Part shown: positions 1 to 7,938 of the stretch, one piece after another
Layout of the letters: each line of letters opens with the position of its first letter
How positions within the stretch are numbered: position 1 is the stretch's first letter
Source: Gelidibacter sp038243395
GTDB lineage: Bacteria; Bacteroidota; Bacteroidia; Flavobacteriales; Flavobacteriaceae
Direction of reading: 5' to 3'
NCBI GenBank assembly: GCA_038243395.1
Contig: JBBSRC010000010.1
Span: forward strand, 1-64,000
Length of the DNA: 64,000 bases
Translations under genes and position numbers: made by a program
The notes under the pieces: generated by a model
Database searches by the model: none
What the model saw: the letters and a program-made list of their open reading frames with translations, nothing else
What the model was told of the DNA's origin: nothing

Positions 1-668
1 AATTCAGAATCTGGTAAAAGATGATGAAATTCTTCCGCAACTTCAGGAGGTGTTACAATATCATTCTTACCCCATATAATGCATACCGGTAAATCCATCT
101 TAGGCAAATCTTTTGACATATTATGTCGGATCGCACTTTTTGCTATTGCTAAGGTTTTTATCAATTTATTTCGGTCATTAACCGTTTCATAAACTTCATC
201 CACAATTTCCTTGGTAGCCACTGCCGGATCATAAAAAACATCTTGTGCTTTTTTCTTGATGACTTCATAGTCGCCACGTTTGGTATAACCTCCGCCCATC
301 GCGCTTTCATACAAGCCTGAGCTTCCAGTAATAATGAGCGCTTTTACTTTCTCTGGGTAAAGTTTAGTATGGTAAAGCCCAATATGTCCCCCTAAAGAGT
401 TGCCCAGCAAAATAACATCGTCAAGCCCTTTGTAAGCAATAAAATCATGGAGGTATTTTGCAAAACTTCGCACGTTGGTTTTAAGCAAAGACATAGAATA
501 GATGGGTAATTCGGGAATGATGACTTTATAGCCTTTATCTCCAAAATATTGTACCACAGCATCGAAATTACTGAGTCCACCCATTAATCCGTGTAGGATA
601 ATAATCGGTTTGCCTTCGCCTACTTCAATATAACTATAGTTTTTTTCTTTTCGTAAGAGGTGTCTCAT
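1..668 (-). CDS. alpha/beta hydrolase, C-terminus cut by window edge
   Basis: A reading frame runs from an ATG at 668 leftward to base 1 without a stop, giving about 222 residues. It begins MRHLLRKEKNYSYIEVGEGK and continues with an oxyanion-type LHGLMGG stretch (about residues 25-31) and a nucleophile elbow GNSLGGH, where Ser is the expected nucleophile. The order fits the alpha/beta hydrolase fold of esterase or carboxylesterase type. The acid and His of the triad would lie partly outside the window. Substrate is unknown. It is transcribed divergently from mraZ; hydrolases of this sort are common beside the dcw cluster in Flavobacteriaceae (family knowledge, not shown here). Start choice: first ATG after a TATATTTG box. 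Confidence 0.85.
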   Translation of the reverse strand, partial: MRHLLRKEKNYSYIEVGEGKPIIILHGLMGGLSNFDAVVQYFGDKGYKVIIPELPIYSMSLLKTNVRSFAKYLHDFIAYKGLDDVILLGNSLGGHIGLYHTKLYPEKVKALIITGSSGLYESAMGGGYTKRGDYEVIKKKAQDVFYDPAVATKEIVDEVYETVNDRNKLIKTLAIAKSAIRHNMSKDLPKMDLPVCIIWGKNDIVTPPEVAEEFHHLLPDSE

Positions 669-695
669 TAATGGCTAGTAGTTAAGCATAAAAAA

Positions 696-703
696 CAAAT
701 ATA
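696..703 (-). promoter_or_regulatory. Putative -7 box (TATATTTG) for the hydrolase
   Basis: On the minus strand these bases read TATATTTG, matching the Bacteroidota -7 consensus TAnnTTTG. They lie about 28 nt before the hydrolase ATG. I see no convincing -33 element at the usual distance. Confidence 0.45.
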
Positions 704-889
704 GTTATTTCAGCGAAATTTTATTTCATTTTAAACATTCTTCCAAATAATACTTACCAAATAGTGGTTCATAATAGAAAAACCAACTTTTTACCCCTTT
801 TAAAGAACTTCAGAAAAAAGAGTTTATTTAATTCAAATTTCGTGGTGAGGTCCAAAACACAGCTCAGAATCGTAAACTTATCAACAAAA

Positions 890-919
890 GTGGTAAATTG
901 TGGTAAAAGGTGGTAATAT
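890..919 (+). promoter_or_regulatory. MraZ operator: three GTGGTAA boxes at 10-bp period
   Basis: GTGGTAA occurs at 890, 900 and 910, so three direct repeats lie on the same helix face with exactly 10-bp spacing. MraZ is known to bind arrays of GTGG-type pentamers separated by 5 nt upstream of its own gene and so represses the dcw cluster. The array lies 48 nt before the mraZ start and directly upstream of a TATATTTG box at 926-933, as expected of an autorepressor site. The direct repeats are seen; binding is inferred. Confidence 0.8.
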
Positions 920-925
920 TTTCAA

Positions 926-933
926 TATATTTG
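926..933 (+). promoter_or_regulatory. Putative -7 box (TATATTTG) of the dcw operon
   Basis: TATATTTG matches the Bacteroidota -7 consensus and lies just after the three MraZ boxes. The position where a -33 element would lie falls inside the MraZ boxes, so a bound repressor would block polymerase. Predicted transcription start is near 940, giving a short leader of about 27 nt before mraZ. Confidence 0.55.
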
Positions 934-966
934 ACTCTTAGTCGTTAGATAAATAAACAAAATCAA

Positions 967-1437
967 TTGAGCTCATTAATAGGAACATACGAATGTAAAG
1001 TAGATGCAAAAGGCAGGCTTATGTTGCCTTCTGCAATCAAAAAACAGTTGTTGCCTGCGCTTCAAAACGGATTTGTTTTAAAAAGGGCGGTTTTTCAGCC
1101 TTGCTTAGAGTTGTATCCCATGGTCGAATGGGAGGCCCTGATGCAAAAAATGAACAAACTTAATCGCTTTAATAAGAAAAACAATGACTTCATCCGAAGG
1201 TTTACGGCAGGGGTTAAAATTGTGGAAATCGATAGCACAGGCAGATTATTGGTGCCTAAAGATCTTATGTTGTTTTCGGGAATATCTAAAGACATTGTTG
1301 TGTCTTCAGCAATTAATATTGTGGAGATCTGGGATAAAGATAAATATGAACAAGCTATAGACGACGCGGCTGAGGATTTTGCAGATTTAGCCGAAGAAGT
1401 TATGGGACAAGATGATGACGCAGATGGAATATCATAA
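967..1437 (+). CDS. mraZ: MraZ transcriptional repressor
   Basis: 156 aa, usual length. MraZ is a double SpoVT/AbrB-fold protein forming ring oligomers; it binds direct repeats upstream of its own gene and controls the division and cell-wall cluster. The two half domains are visible: GTYECKVDAKGRLMLPSAIK (about residues 6-25) and VKIVEIDSTGRLLVPKDL (about 83-100), each with the DxxGRhhhP signature. Start is the TTG at 967; no in-frame ATG precedes the conserved N-terminus. Its 3' end overlaps rsmH by 26 nt, implying translational coupling. Upstream are three 10-bp-spaced GTGGTAA boxes, consistent with autoregulation. Confidence 0.95.
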   Translation: MSSLIGTYECKVDAKGRLMLPSAIKKQLLPALQNGFVLKRAVFQPCLELYPMVEWEALMQKMNKLNRFNKKNNDFIRRFTAGVKIVEIDSTGRLLVPKDLMLFSGISKDIVVSSAINIVEIWDKDKYEQAIDDAAEDFADLAEEVMGQDDDADGIS

Positions 1438-2320
1438 TCCAGTTTTGCTTACGGAGACCGTTGATGGATTGAATGTCAAGCCCGACGGCGTGTATGTCGA
1501 TGTCACATTTGGTGGTGGAGGTCATAGTCGTGAGATTTTAAAACGCTTAGGACCAAATGGAAAGCTATTCGCTTTTGATCAGGATAAAGACGCTCTTTTA
1601 AATACGATCGATGATGCTCGATTCACATTGATCAATGAGAATTTCAGGTTTGTAAAGCGCTTCGTGCGGTTTTACGGTGCCAAGGAAGTGGATGGGATTT
1701 TAGCCGATTTCGGGGTATCCTCTCATCAGTTTGATGTCGCCGAACGTGGGTTTTCCACAAGGTTTGAAGCCGATTTGGATATGCGAATGAATCAGGATAG
1801 TAAGCTGTCCGCATTTCATGTCATCAATAAATACGATGAAGAACAAATCAAGGATGTGTTTTTTCAATACGGCGAGTTGCGTCAAGCGCCAGCAATGGCC
1901 AGATTGATTGTAGAAGAACGCGCCACCAATGAAATAAAATCCAGCGAGCATTTGAAGGAGGTATTGAAAAAATTTGTAAAACACAAAAATGAACATAAAG
2001 TGTTGGCGCAAATCTATCAGGCCATTCGCATCGAAGTAAACCAAGAGATTGAAGCTTTGAAGGAATTGCTTCTTCAAACGCCTGAAATGCTAAAAACAGG
2101 AGGTCGTTTAAGTTGCATTTCATACCATTCATTAGAGGATAGACTGGTAAAGCGCTTTATAAGAAACGGGATGTTTGAAGGCGAGCCAGAGCGCGATGTG
2201 TTTGGAAACTTTGAAGTACCCTTAAAAAAGGTCGGGGGCATGATTGTACCATCCAAAGCTGAAATAAAAGAAAATAGCAGAGCGCGAAGTGCAAAACTTC
2301 GAATTGCTGAAAAGATATAG
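1412..2320 (+). CDS. rsmH: 16S rRNA m4C1402 methyltransferase RsmH
   Basis: 302 aa. RsmH (MraW) methylates N4 of C1402 in 16S rRNA using S-adenosylmethionine. The SAM-binding motif DVTFGGGGHS is at about residues 29-38; ADFGVSSHQFD, the conserved substrate-site region, follows near 98-108, and SCISYHSLEDR lies toward the C-terminus. ATGs at 1412, 1415 and 1424 are all in frame; the family usually begins close to EYHNPVLL, so 1424 is also possible. It overlaps mraZ by 26 nt and is second gene of the dcw operon. Confidence 0.96.
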   Translation: MMTQMEYHNPVLLTETVDGLNVKPDGVYVDVTFGGGGHSREILKRLGPNGKLFAFDQDKDALLNTIDDARFTLINENFRFVKRFVRFYGAKEVDGILADFGVSSHQFDVAERGFSTRFEADLDMRMNQDSKLSAFHVINKYDEEQIKDVFFQYGELRQAPAMARLIVEERATNEIKSSEHLKEVLKKFVKHKNEHKVLAQIYQAIRIEVNQEIEALKELLLQTPEMLKTGGRLSCISYHSLEDRLVKRFIRNGMFEGEPERDVFGNFEVPLKKVGGMIVPSKAEIKENSRARSAKLRIAEKI

Positions 2321-2340
2321 ATTAAAATAAAGAGAATTAA

Positions 2341-2377
2341 TTCTTCCCCTCGGGAAGATGTCCAAAGGACAGATGGG
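2341..2377 (+). repeat. REP-like double hairpin before ftsL
   Basis: Contains the hairpin TTCCCCTCGGGAA followed by TGTCCAAAGGACA, then GATGGG. It is a diverged copy of the element at 9384-9418 and 10650-10686. The copy creates two spurious in-frame ATGs (2358, 2373) ahead of the likely ftsL start at 2385. Confidence 0.7.
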
Positions 2378-2384
2378 CTGGGCT

Positions 2385-2702
2385 ATGAGAAACAATATTT
2401 ATCACATATTAAGAGGTAAGTTTTTGGTCAGCGATGACTCCTTTAAAAATTGGAGGATCATCATTTTTATCTCTGTTTTGGCTATTGTCATGATTGCAAG
2501 TTCTCACAGCGCCGATCAAAAAGTACATGATATCGCGCGTTTAAATAATGAAGTTAAGGAATGGCGTTCCTCATTTGTGGATGGGAGATCAAAGTTAATG
2601 CGTCTAAAAATGGAATCTGGAATTGTTCAGAAAATGGCAGAAAAAGAGATTACGCCTTCTCCAAATCCACCAAAAAAAATAAAAGTTAAATCAGATAGAT
2701 AA
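2385..2702 (+). CDS. ftsL: FtsL-like cell division protein
   Basis: 105 aa from the ATG at 2385. One membrane segment (about residues 25-43, IIIFISVLAIVMIASSHSA), then a coiled-coil-like periplasmic part (LNNEVKEWRSSFVDGRSKLM) and a basic Pro-rich tail. FtsL proteins bridge FtsQ and the FtsW/FtsI synthase at the septum. Position between rsmH and the ftsI-type PBP is the classic ftsL slot and the main reason for the call. The frame is open from ATG 2358, but those first nine codons are encoded by a REP-like repeat, so 2385 is preferred. It is followed directly by the next gene with no gap. Confidence 0.85.
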   Translation: MRNNIYHILRGKFLVSDDSFKNWRIIIFISVLAIVMIASSHSADQKVHDIARLNNEVKEWRSSFVDGRSKLMRLKMESGIVQKMAEKEITPSPNPPKKIKVKSDR

Positions 2703-4700
2703 TTGGCAGTCACTGAAAAGCACATATTGAACCGATTGTATTTTGTAGCAGGCATTATGTTTGTCTTTGCCTTGGCTGTGGTATTCAAGCTGCTCACTAT
2801 TCAATTGGTGCAAGGCGATAAATATCGTGAACTGGCTGAGAGGCGAACAGTTAAGAATGTCACTATTCCTGCCAATCGCGGTAATGTGTATGCCTCCGAT
2901 GGAAGCTTATTGGCAACTTCAATTCCAAAATATGATATCCGCATCGACGCCTTAACGCCGACCACGAAAACTTTTGAAAACTATTTAAAACCTTTAAGTG
3001 ATTCCTTGTCTAAATATTCAGGAAAATCATCAGGTTACTATGAAAAAGAGTTGCGTAAAGCAAGAGCAAATAAAAATAGATATTTCCTGCTTGCAAGAAA
3101 TATTAACTACACCGATTATACGCGCATTCGAAATTTCCCATTATTAAATCTTGGAGCGTTCAGAGGTGGGCTCATCGTTGAGCAAACTACCAAGCGCGAG
3201 CATCCTATGGGTGGTATTGCGCAACGTTCTATCGGTTACGAGCGCATCGATAAAGATGGGCATTATGTTAGAGCAGGTATTGATGGCGCTTTTGGCGAAA
3301 TGTACTTAAGAGGAACTGACGGTCATAGAATGAAACAAAAAATCGGTCAAGGACAATGGAAGCCAATTACCGATTATAATGAAATTGAGCCAAGAGATGG
3401 ATATGATGTGTATACTACTTTAGATGTTAATATTCAAGATATTGCCCACCATGCATTGCTGAAACAGCTGGAGTATTACGAGGCTGAACATGGAAGTGTC
3501 ATTGTAATGGAAGTGAAGACAGGGGAAATAAGAGCGATTTCTAACCTTGGAAAAATGAAGGATGGGTACTATTATGAGAAATTGAACTACGCCGTTGGGG
3601 AATCGCACGAACCAGGTTCAACTTTTAAATTAATGGCATTGGCTGCTGCTTTGGAAGATAAAGTGATCGATACTTCTGATGTGATTGATACCGGAAATGG
3701 ACATAAGCGTTTTTTTGGGCGCACTATTTATGATTCACGTGGCTATGGAAAGATTTCAGTAGCCAGAGCTTTGGAATTGTCATCAAATATTGCCTTTGCA
3801 TCAATTATTAATGATGGGTATTCAAAAACACCCAATAAGTTTATTGATCGATTAAAAAGCTGGCACCTCCACGAGCCGCTTGGAATTGCGATTGTAGGTG
3901 AGGGCAAACCAGATATTCCAGCTCCCGGAGATAAAAAATGGAGTAAAAATGCGCTGCCTTCCATGGCGTATGGGTATAATTTAAGTTTGACGCCACTTCA
4001 AACCCTAACGTTTTACAATGCCGTTGCCAATGATGGTGAGATGGTAAAACCGCGGTTTCTACGAGAAGTAAGAGAATTTGACAATATTATTGAAAGTATA
4101 GATAAGAAAGTGATCGAGAAGCAAATTGCTTCTAAGGAGACCATTGGCAAGTTACAGGAAATTCTTAAAAATGTTGTCGAAAGAGGGACAGGCAGTGGGC
4201 TCTACTCGCCAACATTTTCAATGTCTGGAAAAACTGGAACTGCCCAAACAGAATACTGGATGGCAGATTGGTCAAAAAACAAGAGATATATTTCATCGTT
4301 TGCGGGCTACTTCCCTTCCGAAAACCCTAAGTATTCGTGCATTGTAGTCATTCACAAGCCAAGTACCAAGAAGGGGTATTATGGCTCTGATGTTTCTGGC
4401 CCAGTGTTCAAGGCGATAGCGCAAAAGATTTTCACGGACACCCCCATTACCGATGAGGTAGAGACTTTAAAGTTTCAAAACTCAATAGTCGATAAGGATT
4501 TTGAATCCTATTATGACCTTGCTCAAACTCACAAAACAACCATGCCCGATGTGAGAGGGATGCCAACTATGGATGCTTTGGCGCTTTTAGAGAATATGGG
4601 CTTGATTGTAAAGATTACGGGTGTAGGAGTAGTCAAGAACCAGTCGATTGAAAAAGGTAGTAAAATAGAACGCAATCAAGAAGTCTATTTAAATATATAA
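2703..4700 (+). CDS. ftsI: Septal penicillin-binding protein (FtsI type) with PASTA domain
   Basis: 665 aa class B PBP, a DD-transpeptidase that cross-links septal peptidoglycan in the periplasm with FtsW. N-terminal membrane anchor is at about residues 12-33; the PBP dimer domain begins with NRGNVYASDGSLLATS. Transpeptidase motifs are complete: S306-T-F-K309, S360-S-N362 and K510-T-G512. A single PASTA domain closes the protein (about 612-665). PASTA-bearing ftsI genes are normal in Bacteroidota. The start is TTG at 2703, immediately after the ftsL stop. The stop overlaps the murE ATG (TAATG). Confidence 0.95.
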   Translation: MAVTEKHILNRLYFVAGIMFVFALAVVFKLLTIQLVQGDKYRELAERRTVKNVTIPANRGNVYASDGSLLATSIPKYDIRIDALTPTTKTFENYLKPLSDSLSKYSGKSSGYYEKELRKARANKNRYFLLARNINYTDYTRIRNFPLLNLGAFRGGLIVEQTTKREHPMGGIAQRSIGYERIDKDGHYVRAGIDGAFGEMYLRGTDGHRMKQKIGQGQWKPITDYNEIEPRDGYDVYTTLDVNIQDIAHHALLKQLEYYEAEHGSVIVMEVKTGEIRAISNLGKMKDGYYYEKLNYAVGESHEPGSTFKLMALAAALEDKVIDTSDVIDTGNGHKRFFGRTIYDSRGYGKISVARALELSSNIAFASIINDGYSKTPNKFIDRLKSWHLHEPLGIAIVGEGKPDIPAPGDKKWSKNALPSMAYGYNLSLTPLQTLTFYNAVANDGEMVKPRFLREVREFDNIIESIDKKVIEKQIASKETIGKLQEILKNVVERGTGSGLYSPTFSMSGKTGTAQTEYWMADWSKNKRYISSFAGYFPSENPKYSCIVVIHKPSTKKGYYGSDVSGPVFKAIAQKIFTDTPITDEVETLKFQNSIVDKDFESYYDLAQTHKTTMPDVRGMPTMDALALLENMGLIVKITGVGVVKNQSIEKGSKIERNQEVYLNI

Positions 4701-6163
4701 TGGCACAGTTAAAAGACATATTGTATAAGGTTACCATCAACGCTGTTGTCGGTACTACGAGCGTACAGGTCAATGCCATACATTTTGATTCCCGTAATAT
4801 CGCGCAAGCTGATGTTTTTGTTGCGATCAAAGGAAGTATTACCGATGGTCATCAATATATCGATTTAGCCATAAAAAAAGGTGCCATTGCTGTAGTTTGC
4901 GAGGTTTTACCAAATAATTTGCAAAGTGATATTACCTATATAGAGGTTGAAAGTGCAAGTAATGCTTTAGCTTTTATGGCCGCTAATTATTACCAAAATC
5001 CTTCCGAAAACCTAAAATTGGTCGGTGTTACAGGAACAAACGGAAAGACTACGGTTGCAACCTTATTGTATCATTTATTTAAGAAAGCAGGATTTAAAGT
5101 CGGCTTATTATCGACGGTAAAAGTTATGGTTGATACTACTGAGCACGAAGCAACTCATACGACACCAGATTCACTAACCATCAACAAGTATTTAGAATTG
5201 ATGAGTGATGCCGGTGTGGAATTTTGTTTCATGGAAGTTAGTTCTCACGGAATCCATCAAAACAGAACGGAAGGACTGCATTTTGTAGGTGGTATTTTCA
5301 CGAATCTCACTCACGATCATCTGGATTATCACAACACGTTTGCAGAATATAGGGATGTTAAAAAATCATTCTTTGACACCCTGTCCAAAGATGCTTTTGC
5401 CTTGGTCAATATCGACGATAAGAACGGTTTGGTCATGTTGCAAAATACGAAGGCTAAAAAATACACTTACGCTTTAAAAACTTATGCAAATTACAAAGCG
5501 CAGATTCTAGAAAATCAATTCACTGGGCTGTTGCTTAAAATCAATAACAATGAAGTTTGGACGCGCTTAATCGGCAATTTTAACGCCTATAATATCTTGG
5601 CTATTTACGCTGCCGCAGAATTGCTAGGGCTGGAAAAAGTAGAAAATTTACGTCTGATTAGCGAGTTAGAAAGTGTTTCAGGACGCTTTCAATATTTGAT
5701 ATCGGACGAAAAAATAACGGCCATCGTAGACTATGCCCATACGCCAGATGCTTTGCAAAATGTATTGGAAACGATCAATAGCATTCGCACTAAAAACGAA
5801 GAATTAATCACAGTGGTAGGTTGTGGTGGCGATCGTGATAAAACGAAACGTCCTAAAATGGGCCATATCGCATCCGCATTAAGTACTAAAGTAATCTTTA
5901 CAAGCGACAACCCCAGAAGTGAAATTCCTGAAATCATTATAGAAGACATTGAAAAAGGCGTAGAGCCTCAAAACTTTAAAAAGACCGTATCAATTACCGA
6001 TAGAAAACAAGCCATTAAAACTGCTTGCCAAATGGCACAACCCAAGGATATCATTCTCATTGCCGGAAAAGGTCATGAAACCTATCAAGAAATTAAAGGA
6101 GTCAAAAGCGATTTTGATGATTATAAAATAGTTCAGGAGTTTTTGAAACAGTTGGGGAAGTAG
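4700..6163 (+). CDS. murE: UDP-MurNAc-tripeptide synthetase (meso-DAP adding) MurE
   Basis: 487 aa Mur ligase. It adds the third amino acid to UDP-MurNAc-L-Ala-D-Glu in the cytoplasm, using ATP. The ATP-binding loop GTNGKT is at about residues 112-117. The substrate-selecting DNPR motif starts at D403, followed by SEIPE; DNPR is characteristic of enzymes taking meso-diaminopimelate rather than lysine. ATG overlaps the preceding stop by one base, so translation is probably coupled. Confidence 0.96.
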   Translation: MAQLKDILYKVTINAVVGTTSVQVNAIHFDSRNIAQADVFVAIKGSITDGHQYIDLAIKKGAIAVVCEVLPNNLQSDITYIEVESASNALAFMAANYYQNPSENLKLVGVTGTNGKTTVATLLYHLFKKAGFKVGLLSTVKVMVDTTEHEATHTTPDSLTINKYLELMSDAGVEFCFMEVSSHGIHQNRTEGLHFVGGIFTNLTHDHLDYHNTFAEYRDVKKSFFDTLSKDAFALVNIDDKNGLVMLQNTKAKKYTYALKTYANYKAQILENQFTGLLLKINNNEVWTRLIGNFNAYNILAIYAAAELLGLEKVENLRLISELESVSGRFQYLISDEKITAIVDYAHTPDALQNVLETINSIRTKNEELITVVGCGGDRDKTKRPKMGHIASALSTKVIFTSDNPRSEIPEIIIEDIEKGVEPQNFKKTVSITDRKQAIKTACQMAQPKDIILIAGKGHETYQEIKGVKSDFDDYKIVQEFLKQLGK

Positions 6164-6181
6164 TGAGCTGGAAACTTGAAG

Positions 6182-6253
6182 AATTAAGTAATCAGTACAA
6201 AGTATTAAGAGAATAAAGACCAATAATAAAAAATAGAAATAACGAATAACGAA
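6182..6253 (+). repeat. Dispersed intergenic repeat, murE-mraY spacer
   Basis: The spacer carries AGTACAAAGTATTAAGA (6194-6210) and ATAACGAATAACGAA (about 6239-6253). Both blocks recur in the same order in the murG-murC spacer (11785-11826). The family is short and AT-rich and encodes nothing. Same-order duplication shows it is a repeat and not chance. Confidence 0.6.
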
Positions 6254-6283
6254 GTTCAATTTAATCAACAAGCAACAATCTAA

Positions 6284-7525
6284 ATGCTCTATTACCTCTT
6301 TGAATATTTAAAACAACACTTTGATTTTCCCGGATCTTCCCTCTTCGGTTTTATCACCTTTAGGGCGGCTATGACGATTATCACGTCGTTGCTTATTTCA
6401 ACGATTTTCGGTAAGCGCATTATCAGGTTTTTGCAAAAGCAACAAGTTGGAGAAACGATTAGAGATTTAGGATTGGAAGGGCAAGTTGAAAAATCGGGAA
6501 CACCAACAATGGGTGGCATCATCATCATCATTGCGACTTTAATTCCGGTACTATTGTTTGCTAAAATTGACAATATCTATATCATCCTCTTGATAGTGAC
6601 CACGCTGTGGATGGGTGCTATCGGGTTTTTAGATGATTATATAAAAAAGTTTAAAAAAGATAAAGAAGGCTTAAAAGGAGGATTTAAAGTTTTGGGTCAA
6701 GTAGGATTGGGAATCATTGTGGGAGCTACTTTATATTTTAATCAAAATGTGACCATCAGGGAAAAGCTACCAATTGCTCAGCAAAAGCAGATTTTGGCAG
6801 CCAATCCAAATGTGGAAGCGTCGAAGTTATTTAAGGCAGAAGAAAAATCAACAAAAACAACCATTCCTTTTGTAAAGAAAAATGAATTTGACTATGCGAA
6901 ATTGGTTACTTGGATTAGTCCAGGCCTTGAAAAGTACGCATGGGTTATTTTCATTTTAGTGACCATATTTATTATTACAGCAGTATCAAACGGTGCTAAT
7001 TTAACTGATGGAATAGATGGGTTGGCCGCAGGAACGTCAGCCATAATTGTGCTTACGTTAGGGATTTTTGCTTGGGTTTCAGGTAATATTATTTTTTCTG
7101 AATATCTCAATATCATGTATATCCCAAGGGTCGAAGAAATAACTATTTATATTGCCGCCTTTGTAGGAGCGCTCGTTGGATTTTTGTGGTACAACGCTTA
7201 TCCGGCGCAAGTATTTATGGGAGATACGGGAAGTTTAACCATCGGAGGAATCATTGCGGTTATTGCTATTGCGGTTCGAAAAGAATGGTTAATTCCGGTT
7301 TTATGCGGCATCTTTTTGGTCGAAAATTTATCTGTGGTAATGCAAGTGGGTTGGTTTAAATATACCAAAAAGAAATACGGCGAAGGCCGACGTATTTTTA
7401 AAATGGCGCCATTGCACCATCATTATCAAAAATCCGGGTATCACGAAAGTAAAATCGTAACCCGCTTTTGGATTGTTGGAATTTTATTGGCAATTGTGTC
7501 GATAGTGACTTTGAAAATTAGATAA
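6284..7525 (+). CDS. mraY: Phospho-MurNAc-pentapeptide transferase MraY
   Basis: 413 aa polytopic membrane enzyme. It moves phospho-MurNAc-pentapeptide from UDP to undecaprenyl phosphate, making lipid I. Visible motifs are GTPTMGG (about residues 72-78), FLDDYIK (about 114-120), NGANLTDGIDGLA (about 236-248), GDTGSLTIGG and PLHHHYQKSG near the C-terminus. The extra soluble stretch around residues 155-210 is typical of Bacteroidota MraY. A 120-nt spacer with repeats separates it from murE. Confidence 0.96.
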   Translation: MLYYLFEYLKQHFDFPGSSLFGFITFRAAMTIITSLLISTIFGKRIIRFLQKQQVGETIRDLGLEGQVEKSGTPTMGGIIIIIATLIPVLLFAKIDNIYIILLIVTTLWMGAIGFLDDYIKKFKKDKEGLKGGFKVLGQVGLGIIVGATLYFNQNVTIREKLPIAQQKQILAANPNVEASKLFKAEEKSTKTTIPFVKKNEFDYAKLVTWISPGLEKYAWVIFILVTIFIITAVSNGANLTDGIDGLAAGTSAIIVLTLGIFAWVSGNIIFSEYLNIMYIPRVEEITIYIAAFVGALVGFLWYNAYPAQVFMGDTGSLTIGGIIAVIAIAVRKEWLIPVLCGIFLVENLSVVMQVGWFKYTKKKYGEGRRIFKMAPLHHHYQKSGYHESKIVTRFWIVGILLAIVSIVTLKIR

Positions 7526-7535
7526 AGAGAAATTA

Positions 7536-7562
7536 CGATATACGATTTAAGAATTACGATTT
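7536..7562 (+). repeat. Left arm of 27-nt inverted repeat around the 4HB gene
   Basis: Pairs with 7909-7935: aligned as reverse complement, 22 of 27 positions match by my hand alignment, including CGATAT, GATTTA and TTACGATT. The arm lies between the mraY stop and the 4HB ATG. The transcript could fold into a long stem with the 4HB coding region in the loop. Confidence 0.65.
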
Positions 7563-7564
7563 CA

Positions 7565-7924
7565 ATGAAGGAAATAATTAAAAATAGGACTAAAAAATTT
7601 GCATCAGATTGCTGGCATCTTTGTTCCAAATTTCCGATTACGAGAGAATACAATGCTTACTGTAATCAATTGATAAGATGTTCAAGTTCGGTAGGAGCAA
7701 ATTATAGAGCAGCATGTAGGGCGAAATCTGACGCTGATTTTTTATATAAATTGAAAATTGTTGAGGAAGAAGCAGATGAAAGCATGTATTTCATCGAATT
7801 GCTTTTAGAAGTCTCGGAAAGGGAAATAGAGGAAATGAAGCGATTGCATGCAGAAGCTAATGAGATTTCATCAATAGTAGTTGCCTCAATTAGAGCCATC
7901 CGAAACCGCAATCGTAAATCGTAA
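7565..7924 (+). CDS. Four-helix-bundle protein (S23/IVP-like)
   Basis: 119 aa, almost wholly helical, with the family pattern CNQLIRCSSSVGANYRAACRAKSDADF followed by KLKIVEEEADESMYFIELL (described, not fully quoted). It belongs to the four-helix-bundle family that includes the proteins encoded in 23S rRNA intervening sequences and the Avd accessory proteins of diversity-generating retroelements. Its role is unknown. It is not a normal member of the dcw cluster; it sits between mraY and murD, 39 nt after one and 14 nt before the other. A 27-nt inverted repeat brackets it, the right arm overlapping its last codons. This looks like an inserted cassette. Confidence 0.85.
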   Translation: MKEIIKNRTKKFASDCWHLCSKFPITREYNAYCNQLIRCSSSVGANYRAACRAKSDADFLYKLKIVEEEADESMYFIELLLEVSEREIEEMKRLHAEANEISSIVVASIRAIRNRNRKS

Positions 7925-7935
7925 ATCTAATATCG
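7909..7935 (+). repeat. Right arm of 27-nt inverted repeat around the 4HB gene
   Basis: Reverse complement of the left arm at 7536-7562 with about five mismatches. It contains the last five codons and stop of the 4HB gene and ends 3 nt before the murD ATG. Confidence 0.65.
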
Positions 7936-7938
7936 AAA

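Noticed and set aside
1700..2077. Minus-strand 125-aa frame in rsmH
   Set aside because: Shadow of the conserved methyltransferase gene.
2358..2384. Upstream ATG starts of ftsL
   Set aside because: They lie inside the REP-like repeat and the extra residues are repeat-encoded; flavobacterial FtsL begins near the ATG at 2385.
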